NCBI GenBank assembly: GCA_964516515.1
Contig: CAZEYA010000052.1
Location: forward strand, 1 to 20,621
Reading direction: 5' to 3'
Source of the DNA: JANNOG01 sp964516515
GTDB taxonomy: Bacteria > Actinomycetota > Actinomycetes > Actinomycetales > JBBAYJ01
DNA: 20,621 nucleotides
Part shown: positions 14,478-20,621 of the stretch, piece after piece
Layout of the letters: each line of letters starts with the position of its first letter
Numbering within the stretch: the first letter of the stretch is position 1
Made by a program: the position numbers and the translations under genes
The notes under the pieces: model-generated
What the model saw: only the letters and a program-made list of their open reading frames with translations
The model's database searches: none
What the model was told of the DNA's origin: nothing

Positions 14478-15823
14478 GCAATCGCCTGCAGTTCTACAAC
14501 TTCACATTGATGCCTTACCCGTTCATCCCTCCCGGCGAGGACCTCGAGTCCAGCTGGATCACCATCCCCAATTCGCTGTTCGACGCGAAGGTCGCCCACC
14601 GGCTCTACACCGAGTACCTAGAACAGCTGGTCGCGTCCGAGAAGTTCGGCTACGACGGCATCATCGTCAACGAGCACCACCAGAACGCCTTCGGCACGAT
14701 CGCCGCACCGAACGTCTGGGGCGGGTACCTCGCGGCTCGCACGTCCCACATCAGGATCGGCATCATCGGTAACGCCCTGCCGCTGCACCAGAACCCGCTG
14801 CGGGTCGCCGAGGAGATCGCGATGCTCGACATCATCTCCGGCGGGAGGATCATCTCCGGTCACGTCCGCGGTATGGGGGCCGAGTACCACTCCAGCGGGA
14901 TGGACCCGACCCGCAGCAAGGGCCGGTTCTGGGAGGCTCACGATCTCATTCTCCGGGCCTGGGCCGAGGATGGGCCCTTCACTTGGCAGGGCGAGCACTA
15001 CGACATCGAGTACGCCAACATCTGGCCGAAGCCGGTGCAGCGACCGCACCCGCCGATCTGGATGCCGGGAACCGGGTCGACGGAGACGATCGAGGAGGTG
15101 GCGAAACGGCGCTTCTCATATATGCAGACCACGACGTCGAACTGGATCACCAAGAGGTCGTTCGCGCTGTTCCGGCAGATCTGCGAGGAGAAGTACGAGT
15201 ACTCACCGGCCCCTACGCAGCTGGGCCGGGTCATCCCGACCTATGTCGCCGAAACCGACGCGCAGGCGTATCGCGAGTTCATGCCGCACGCGATGTGGTT
15301 CTTCCGGACCGGCCTGAAGATCCCGATGCACCACCTGATGCCGCCGGGCTACAACACGTCGGCAGCCATGCTGCGCACCATTCAGGGCCGGGCGGCCGCC
15401 GGGGTGAAGAACTTCTGGGAGATGAGTTACGACGATCTCATCGAATCGGGTCACATCATCGTGGGCTCGCCCCAGACGGTCATCGACAAGTACGGCCAGC
15501 AAGCCGACGAATACGGACTCGGGATGGCGGTCAGTGCGGGTGGTCACCTCGGGGCGATGCCGAACTGGATGGTGATGAAGAACCTCCAGCTGATGGCCGA
15601 GGAGGTCATGCCGGCGTTCCGGGAACCGGACGGCAAGCCGGACCATCTGCGCGAGGAACGGGCCGTGCCGTACACCAATGCCGAGCAGGCCGCCACCATC
15701 CCAGCACCCAAGCACCAACCGGTGGTTCGGCTGGCTGACGGCCGGGACCTGCCGACGGCACTGGGGCACATCCCCGAAGTGGTGGCCGGCGGGTCGACCG
15801 AGCCTCCGACGCCGGCGGCATGA
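14474..15823 (+). CDS. LLM-class flavin-dependent monooxygenase 1
   Basis: A 449-residue protein of the bacterial luciferase-like superfamily (TIM barrel, reduced flavin and O2). Seen are F-G-Y-D-G-I-I-V-N-E-H-H-Q (58-70), the N-E-H-H motif common to one LLM branch, N-P-L-R-V-A-E-E-I-A-M-L-D-I-I-S-G-G-R (107-125), and P-I-W-M-P-G-T-G-S. G-S-P-Q-T-V-I-D-K-Y near residue 333 is the usual C-terminal helix start. The last roughly 50 residues form a hydrophilic Pro/Ala-rich extension beyond the barrel. It would use FMNH2 from the reductase at 7562-8059. Possible reactions are Baeyer-Villiger type oxidation, hydroxylation or C-N/C-S cleavage. It is coupled by ATGA to the genes before and after. Confidence 0.92.
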   Translation: MSNRLQFYNFTLMPYPFIPPGEDLESSWITIPNSLFDAKVAHRLYTEYLEQLVASEKFGYDGIIVNEHHQNAFGTIAAPNVWGGYLAARTSHIRIGIIGNALPLHQNPLRVAEEIAMLDIISGGRIISGHVRGMGAEYHSSGMDPTRSKGRFWEAHDLILRAWAEDGPFTWQGEHYDIEYANIWPKPVQRPHPPIWMPGTGSTETIEEVAKRRFSYMQTTTSNWITKRSFALFRQICEEKYEYSPAPTQLGRVIPTYVAETDAQAYREFMPHAMWFFRTGLKIPMHHLMPPGYNTSAAMLRTIQGRAAAGVKNFWEMSYDDLIESGHIIVGSPQTVIDKYGQQADEYGLGMAVSAGGHLGAMPNWMVMKNLQLMAEEVMPAFREPDGKPDHLREERAVPYTNAEQAATIPAPKHQPVVRLADGRDLPTALGHIPEVVAGGSTEPPTPAA

Positions 15824-16959
15824 CCGCCCCGGCCCCCGGGCGGCCCGCGACCAGGGACCACCCCGTGCTGGGCAGCCCCAACCGGCTGAAGCTGACGGTG
15901 TTCAGCCCCAACATGGCTGGCGGTGCCAACCTCACGACATCGCCGCAGGCACCACGGGTGACCTGGGCCGAGACGGTGCGGATCGCCCGGGCCGCCGACG
16001 TCGCCGGGCTGGAGGCGATCATCCCGGTGGCCCGCTGGCGGGGCATGACCTCACCGAGCAATCGGGCCGCGCACCGCTCGTACGACACCTTCACCTGGGC
16101 GGCGGGGGTGGCCGCGGTGACCGAGCGGATCGGCGTGTTCGCCACCTTCCATGTACCCGTGCACCACCCCGTCAGCGCCGCCAAGCAGATCGCGACAGTC
16201 GACCACATCTCCGGCGGCCGGTTCGGGCTCAACATCGTGGCCGGTTGGAACTCCGACGAGTTCGCCATGTTCGGTCTCGAGCAGCGGCCGCACGATGATC
16301 GCTACGCCATGGCCGATGAGTGGATAACCTTCCTTCGCCGTATCTTCGACGCCGACGAGGAATTCGATTTCGAGGGACAGTTCTTCCACGGCCGCAGGGT
16401 CCTGAGCGAACCCAAGCCGCTCCAGTCACCTTCGCCCGTGATCATGAACGCGGGTGGCAGTCCTGCCGGTCGTGGGTTTGCCGCGAAGCATGCCGATGTG
16501 TCGTTCGCCCTGCTGCCGAATGCGGGCGCCGCGGCCGAATCGGTGACCGCGGTGCGGGACATGGCCGCGGGGCATGGCCGCGAGTTGTCGGTGTTCGTCG
16601 CGGGGCACATCGTCTGCGCCGAGACGGATGCCGCCGCGCAGGAGGAATACCGCCGGCAGACTGTCGAGCTCGGCGATCACGAGGCAGCGGCCAACGCCAT
16701 CCGGCTGCTGATCCCCAACTCCGCGAGCGCGGATTTCGACCAGGAGTCGATGCGGGCCGCCGCCATCGCCGGGTTCTTCGCCCTACCGCTGGTGGGCTCT
16801 CCGCAGACCATCACCGAACAGTTGCAGGAGCTGTCCGCCGCCGGCGTCGCCGGGGTGGCGCTGTCCTGGCTGGATTACGAGGCCGGCATCGCCCAGTACG
16901 ACGCCGTGCTGCGGCCGGTGCTGGAAGAGGCCGGGCTGCGCACGCCGGAGCCGGATTAG
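15820..16959 (+). CDS. LLM-class flavin-dependent monooxygenase 2, RutA/SsuD-like branch
   Basis: A 379-residue LLM enzyme of the alkanesulfonate monooxygenase/RutA branch. Diagnostic segments are F-A-T-F-H-V-P-V-H-H-P (107-117), D-H-I-S-G-G-R-F-G-L-N-I-V-A-G-W-N (128-144) and V-I-M-N-A-G-G-S-P-A-G-R-G-F-A-A-K-H-A-D (the phosphate-binding turn). G-S-P-Q-T-I-T-E-Q-L lies near the end. Thr109, Asn138 and Trp143 have the same spacing as Thr105, Asn134 and Trp139 recalled for the O2 pocket of RutA, which forms a flavin-N5-peroxide; this is from memory, not an alignment. It differs strongly from its neighbour LLM 1, so the two probably act on different steps. Its stop overlaps that of the convergent EamA gene. 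Confidence 0.92.
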   Translation: MTAPAPGRPATRDHPVLGSPNRLKLTVFSPNMAGGANLTTSPQAPRVTWAETVRIARAADVAGLEAIIPVARWRGMTSPSNRAAHRSYDTFTWAAGVAAVTERIGVFATFHVPVHHPVSAAKQIATVDHISGGRFGLNIVAGWNSDEFAMFGLEQRPHDDRYAMADEWITFLRRIFDADEEFDFEGQFFHGRRVLSEPKPLQSPSPVIMNAGGSPAGRGFAAKHADVSFALLPNAGAAAESVTAVRDMAAGHGRELSVFVAGHIVCAETDAAAQEEYRRQTVELGDHEAAANAIRLLIPNSASADFDQESMRAAAIAGFFALPLVGSPQTITEQLQELSAAGVAGVALSWLDYEAGIAQYDAVLRPVLEEAGLRTPEPD

Positions 16960-17798
16960 CCGGTGGCCGGTGGGTGGGTGGCGCGGGTCGCTTCGGATCC
17001 CGCGAGCGCGACGGCGCCGCCCAGCGCCAGCGTGAAACCGACGACGCCGGCGGCCTCCCAGCCCGGCTTGGTGGCGTCGCCGAGGAGCAGGAGGCCGACC
17101 ACGGCCCCGACGAGCGTCTCGACTCCCACCACGGCCGCGGTGGCGGCGGTCACGGAGCTGCGCTGCAGTGCGGCGGCGTAGCCCAGCAGACCAAGCGCCC
17201 CGCCGGCGCCGATGGCCCACAGTGCCGGATCGCGCAGCAGCTCTGCCACACCGTTACCTGTCAAGGTGCGGGCCGCCACGCCGGTCAGCCCGAAACACAG
17301 CCCCGCCAGCACAGCAAGCCCCACGCCTGCTTGCCGTCCCCGGTGGCGCGCCACCAGTGCGGCGGCCGCCCCCAGCACGAGGACGGCGACCACCAGCCCC
17401 CGGCGCGTCCCGATCGACGTACCGGCGGCGGGCCCCTGTGCGGCGGCGGTGACGACCACCACCAGCCCCAGGGCCAGTGCGGCCAGGGCGACCCAATCCC
17501 GCCGCGCGACCCTCACGCCGAGCATCGGCCACGCCAGCAGCGCCGTGACGCCGAGACTGGTGGCACGCGCGACGGCGACCACGAAGACCGGCAGCTCGCG
17601 CAGCGCCACCAGTGCCAGCAGGGAACCGGCGGCGACCAGCAGCAGGCCGGCCAGGTAGGACGGCGAACGAACGAGCCGGGTCACGAGGGCGACCAGCGGT
17701 TCGGCGACGCCAGACCTGCCCGCCCCACGCGCCTGCAGAACATTGGCAACACCCGAACACAGGGCCGACGCGATAGCTGCCAACAACCCGGTCACCAC
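16956..17798 (-). CDS. EamA/DMT-family membrane transporter
   Basis: A 280-residue protein made almost wholly of hydrophobic segments, about ten helices in two halves. It opens with an L-L-A-A-I-A-S-A-L-C-S-G-V-A-N-V-L-Q-A-R helix and a second-half helix G-L-C-F-G-L-T-G-V-A-A-R. The V-E-T-L-V-G-A-V-V-G-L-L-L-L-G-D segment is the typical EamA end-of-repeat motif. Drug/metabolite transporters of this kind export small metabolites; many actinobacterial members are uncharacterised. Adjacent GTG codons at 17798 and 17795 are the candidate starts. It overlaps the LLM 2 gene tail to tail by four bases (TTAG). It is divergent from the mannosyltransferase across about 85 bases, in which I see no convincing promoter. 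Confidence 0.85.
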   Translation of the reverse strand: MVTGLLAAIASALCSGVANVLQARGAGRSGVAEPLVALVTRLVRSPSYLAGLLLVAAGSLLALVALRELPVFVVAVARATSLGVTALLAWPMLGVRVARRDWVALAALALGLVVVVTAAAQGPAAGTSIGTRRGLVVAVLVLGAAAALVARHRGRQAGVGLAVLAGLCFGLTGVAARTLTGNGVAELLRDPALWAIGAGGALGLLGYAAALQRSSVTAATAAVVGVETLVGAVVGLLLLGDATKPGWEAAGVVGFTLALGGAVALAGSEATRATHPPATG

Positions 17799-17883
17799 GG
17801 CATCCGGCCCCCCGGGGTCTCGTCGCGGGTGTGCGATTTCGGTGCTCGCTCAGCACTGCCGCCCTAAGCTACATTGCTCGGCG

Positions 17884-19137
17884 ATGGGGACAAATCGGAA
17901 CGTCACCGCCCCGGCATCGGTCCACGTCTCGATATCGGCCAGCAGTGTCACCGCACCACCGCAGCTATCTGTTGCCCGGTGGACGTTCACGGCGGTTGCC
18001 CTCGCTTTTCTGGCCATGAGCCTGCTGGCGCTGCTACTCGTGAATCTCGGTGCACGTGATTCCGTGGCCGTGCCCCCGGCGGAGGAACTGGGCCGGCTGG
18101 AGGCGTGGGTCCGGTACGACGCCGGTTGGTACTACTCGATAGCTCGCGACGGCTACTTCTACATCCCCGGACAGCAGTCGTCGGTGGCCTTCTTCCCGAC
18201 CTACCCCGTTCTTATGAGCCTGGGCGGTCCGGTGATGGGGTACTACCTCACCGGCGTGATCGTCACGCTCGCCGCCGGCCTGGCATCGGTGCTGCTGCTC
18301 ACGCGGTGGTCCGCCGACCGGGTCCCCCGAGGGGTCGCGCTGTCCGCGGTGTGGTTGGTACTGCTCTATCCCTACGCCCTGTTCCTGTACGGCGCGGTCT
18401 ACTCCGACGCGCTCTTCCTCGCCTGCGCGCTGAGCGCCTTCCTGCTCCTGGAACGGGGCCACCCGTGGCTGGCCGGTCTGGTCGGCGTCCTGGCCACCGC
18501 GGGCCGACCCATCGGAGTGGCGTTGGCGCTCGGGCTGGCGTTACGGGCGCTGGAACTGGCGTATGAACGCGGGCTCGACACCGGGCCGCGGGGAGCGAGC
18601 CGACGCGACGCGTTCCGCGTCGCGCTGCGCCACCTGCGGCTGTCGGACGCCGGCGTCCTGCTCGCCGGTCTCGGCCTGGTCGGCTACATGATCTACCAGT
18701 GGTCGGCGTTCGGCACGCCGGTGGCGTTCGTGCTCGCGCAGTCCTCACCCGGCTGGGATCAGGGCACCGGCCCCGAGGCCTGGTTCAAGTTCGGCTTCTT
18801 CTACGTCCTGGTCCACGGCACGCCGTGGGAGATCGCCAGGCTGCTGCTGCCCGCCCTGCTCTGCCTGGGGGCGCTGCTCATGCTGCCGCGCGTGCTGCGC
18901 CGTTTCGGCTGGGGATACGCGGCGTTCACTGCGGTCATAGTGCTGATCCCCGTGATCGGCACCAAGGATTTCATGGGAAGTGGCCGCTACCTACTCGTCG
19001 CCTTCCCGCTGTTCGTTGTTCTCGCCGAGATATTGGACTCCCGGCCACGGGTGGTGCGCGTTGTCGTGCCGGCCACGTCGGCCGTGATCCTCGGCCTCTT
19101 CACGGCGCTGTACGGCTATGGGGCACAGGTGTCATGA
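17884..19137 (+). CDS. PIG-V-like integral membrane mannosyltransferase
   Basis: A 417-residue membrane protein with about ten helices. After TM1 (about 36-55) comes the first extracellular loop with R-Y-D-A-G-W-Y-Y-S-I-A-R-D-G-Y (77-91). This matches the R-x-D-x-x-W-Y-x-x-I-A-x-x-G-Y motif of PIG-V and other GT-C enzymes, whose Asp is catalytic. S-V-A-F-F-P-T-Y-P-V-L follows. Such enzymes take mannose from a polyprenol-phosphate donor and act on the outer face of the membrane. The ATG at 17884 was chosen because the frame upstream only covers the EamA region; its ribosome binding site is poor. It is coupled by ATGA to a GT2 gene that could make the lipid-linked donor. The acceptor is unknown. 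Confidence 0.8.
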   Translation: MGTNRNVTAPASVHVSISASSVTAPPQLSVARWTFTAVALAFLAMSLLALLLVNLGARDSVAVPPAEELGRLEAWVRYDAGWYYSIARDGYFYIPGQQSSVAFFPTYPVLMSLGGPVMGYYLTGVIVTLAAGLASVLLLTRWSADRVPRGVALSAVWLVLLYPYALFLYGAVYSDALFLACALSAFLLLERGHPWLAGLVGVLATAGRPIGVALALGLALRALELAYERGLDTGPRGASRRDAFRVALRHLRLSDAGVLLAGLGLVGYMIYQWSAFGTPVAFVLAQSSPGWDQGTGPEAWFKFGFFYVLVHGTPWEIARLLLPALLCLGALLMLPRVLRRFGWGYAAFTAVIVLIPVIGTKDFMGSGRYLLVAFPLFVVLAEILDSRPRVVRVVVPATSAVILGLFTALYGYGAQVS

Positions 19138-19889
19138 GCGCTGCCGTCCCGGCACTATTCAAACGGCTCAGCATCGTCATGCCGATGTGGAACGAGGAGG
19201 ACTACATCCACCGCAGCGTCGAGATCTGCACCCGCGCCGGCGAGCGGCTGCGCGCCGCCGGCCTGATCGAGGACCACGAGATCGTCCTCGTCGACGACGC
19301 CTCCACAGATGCCACGCCCGAGCTGGCCGACGCCCTGGCGGCGCAGGACAACCACGTCCTCGTGGTGCACCACCCGGTCAACCGCAAGCTCGGCGGCAGC
19401 ATCAAGACCGGCCTCGGCGCAGCGACGGGGGACCTGGTGCTCTACACCGACGCCGACATGCCCTTCGACATGGTCGAACTGGATCGGGCCGTGCGCATCA
19501 TGCGCGACTACGACGCCGACCTCGTCAGCGCGTTCCGCCACGACCGCACCAGCGAGGGGCCCCGGCGAGCGGTGTACTCGTGGGTCTACAACTGGCTGAT
19601 CACGGTCATGTTCGGAACCCGGATGCGGGACATCAACTTCGCCTTCAAGCTGATGCGCCGCACGGTGCTCACGGCCGTCGAACTGCGCAGCGAGGGGTCG
19701 TTCGTCGACGCCGAACTCATCGTGCGCGCGCAGCGGCAGGGGTTCGCCGTGCTGCAGATTGGTGTCGACTACTTCCCTCGCGCCCGCGGGCAGTCCACGC
19801 TGTCCTCGCCGGAGGTCATCATCGGCATCCTGCGGGAGATGCGGCGGCTACGGTCGGAGCTGCGGTCACTGACTCCGCTGCAGCCGTGA
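19134..19889 (+). CDS. Family 2 glycosyltransferase, polyprenyl-phosphate-sugar synthase type
   Basis: A 251-residue soluble GT-A enzyme. It has L-S-I-V-M-P-M-W-N-E-E (12-22), V-L-V-D-D-A-S-T-D (51-59) for nucleotide binding, the metal-binding D-x-D in Y-T-D-A-D-M-P (D106, D108), and D-I-N-F-A-F-K-L-M followed by F-V-D-A-E-L-I. The N-E-E-x-Y/I opening and the F-K-L-M segment are common in dolichol/polyprenol-phosphate mannose or glucose synthases. No C-terminal membrane helices are present, as in soluble DPM1-like proteins. The frame extends far upstream, but the ATG at 19134 overlapping the mannosyltransferase stop is the sensible start. The GT2/PIG-V pairing suggests a donor-making and donor-using couple (inference). 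Confidence 0.88.
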   Translation: MSAAVPALFKRLSIVMPMWNEEDYIHRSVEICTRAGERLRAAGLIEDHEIVLVDDASTDATPELADALAAQDNHVLVVHHPVNRKLGGSIKTGLGAATGDLVLYTDADMPFDMVELDRAVRIMRDYDADLVSAFRHDRTSEGPRRAVYSWVYNWLITVMFGTRMRDINFAFKLMRRTVLTAVELRSEGSFVDAELIVRAQRQGFAVLQIGVDYFPRARGQSTLSSPEVIIGILREMRRLRSELRSLTPLQP

Positions 19890-20621
19890 CCGGGCTGCTG
19901 CTCGTCACGGCGGACGACTTCGGGCTCACCGACGGTGTCAACTCGGGAATCGTCCGCGCGCATGTCGACGGCGTGGTCACCTCAGCGTCGCTGCTCGCTG
20001 TGGGCAGTGCCTACGACGGGGCCGTCGAGTTGGCCCGGCGCACGCCGTCACTGGCCGTGGGTGTCCACCTGGCCGCGGTCGGCGAGGACCCGCCCCTGCT
20101 CTCCCCGGCAGAAGTGCCGTCGCTGGTGGGCGCCTCGGGCGGGTTCCCGCTCTCCTACCGTTCGGTGCTGCGCAGCGCCGCGTTGGGGCGGCTCGATCCC
20201 TGCGATGTCCGCCGCGAGTTCCGTGCCCAGATCGAGCGGGTCCGGGGCGAGGGCCTGACGGTCACCCACCTCGACACCCATCAACATCTTCACCTGTGGC
20301 CGGTGATCGGGCGAATCGTGGTGGACCTGGCCCTCGAATACGGGATCCCCGCCGTGCGCCTGCCGCGAAGTCACCGACACAGTCCGCTGGGTCTTGGCGT
20401 CCGTGCCCTCGCTGGGGCGCTGGCCACCCGGCTGGCGGCTGCGGGGCTGCGCTACACGTCGGACTTCGCCGGTCTCGACGAGGCGGGAGCGTTGGATCTG
20501 GCGATGCCACGCGTGCTGGCGGGCCTCGCCCGGCGGGGACGGCCCACGGCTGAGCTCAACGCCCACCCGGGCGAGGCGGGTGACGGTCTGCATGACCGCT
20601 TCGCCTGGGGCTACCGGTGGG
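19886..20621 (+). CDS. ChbG/YdjC/HpnK-like carbohydrate deacetylase (3' end outside window)
   Basis: An open frame runs from the GTG at 19886 to the window edge, 245 residues so far. Metal-site motifs of the YdjC/ChbG family are all present: T-A-D-D-F-G-L-T (8-15), G-V-H-L (59-62), T-H-L-D-T-H-Q-H-L-H (127-136) and N-A-H-P-G-E (225-230). These enzymes remove acetyl groups from N-acetylhexosamines in oligosaccharides, or from hopanoid or lipid-linked sugars (HpnK). The GTG overlaps the GT2 stop by four bases (GTGA), so the glycan genes form one coupled set of at least three. Family length is about 250-300 residues, so little is missing. Confidence 0.87.
   Translation, partial: MTGLLLVTADDFGLTDGVNSGIVRAHVDGVVTSASLLAVGSAYDGAVELARRTPSLAVGVHLAAVGEDPPLLSPAEVPSLVGASGGFPLSYRSVLRSAALGRLDPCDVRREFRAQIERVRGEGLTVTHLDTHQHLHLWPVIGRIVVDLALEYGIPAVRLPRSHRHSPLGLGVRALAGALATRLAAAGLRYTSDFAGLDEAGALDLAMPRVLAGLARRGRPTAELNAHPGEAGDGLHDRFAWGYRW

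Noticed and set aside
17799..17883. Promoter in the EamA/mannosyltransferase divergent spacer (TACATT near 17870)
   Set aside because: A -10-like hexamer is present, but no reasonable -35 lies 16-18 bases upstream, so I could not support it.
18699..19889. 396-residue version of the GT2 protein
   Set aside because: The first 145 residues are Arg/Gly-rich and out of frame with the mannosyltransferase coding there. The ATG at 19134 gives a normal DPM1-like length.

Overview
The window is a high-GC (about 70% by eye) stretch, most likely from an actinomycete of the Pseudonocardia/Mycobacterium/Rhodococcus kind. The evidence is the strong third-position G/C bias, frequent GTG starts, ATGA/GTGA-coupled genes, two luciferase-like flavin monooxygenases, and a PIG-V-like mannosyltransferase followed by a polyprenol-phosphate-sugar-type GT2. 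The sequence is a draft: exactly 100 N sit inside a tandem repeat. No rRNA, tRNA, insertion sequence or CRISPR was seen.

Layout. (1) 1-1094: the 3' end of an alpha/beta hydrolase, translationally coupled to an IclR-type regulator. (2) 1113-1424: a 51-bp tandem repeat broken by the N gap. (3) 1455-5183, plus strand: a DHA2 drug-type MFS exporter, a C-C hydrolase-like alpha/beta hydrolase and a BBE-like flavoprotein oxidase. (4) 11711 back to 5209, minus strand: one tightly packed operon of sugar-type ABC importer (binding lipoprotein, double ATPase, permease), short-chain flavin reductase, RibBA and a PaaX-type regulator. (5) 11825-12238, minus strand: a SnoaL-like protein divergent from (6) 12387-16959, plus strand: alpha/beta hydrolase, Ohr/OsmC peroxidase, an alpha/beta-hydrolase-fold protein without its nucleophile, and two LLM-class flavin monooxygenases. 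(7) 16956-20621: an EamA-type transporter on the minus strand, then an unrelated coupled set on the plus strand of PIG-V-like mannosyltransferase, GT2 and a ChbG/YdjC-like deacetylase running off the end.

Working model (inference). Regions 4-6, probably with 1-3, look like a catabolic cluster for a small organic compound. The ABC importer would bring in the substrate, RibBA would raise flavin supply, and the reductase would make FMNH2 for the two LLM oxygenases. Hydrolases and the SnoaL-like protein would process ring-opened or ester/lactone products, and Ohr would remove peroxides. The second LLM enzyme carries a Thr/Asn/Trp spacing like that of RutA, the flavin-N5-peroxide uracil-cleaving enzyme.

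The importer operon and the SnoaL/oxygenase divergent region share two unannotated DNA motifs: an exact 16-bp near-palindrome just before the ribosome binding site, and a conserved 26-bp promoter/-35 element. This suggests a common regulator, plausibly the local IclR or PaaX protein. The substrate cannot be named from the sequence.
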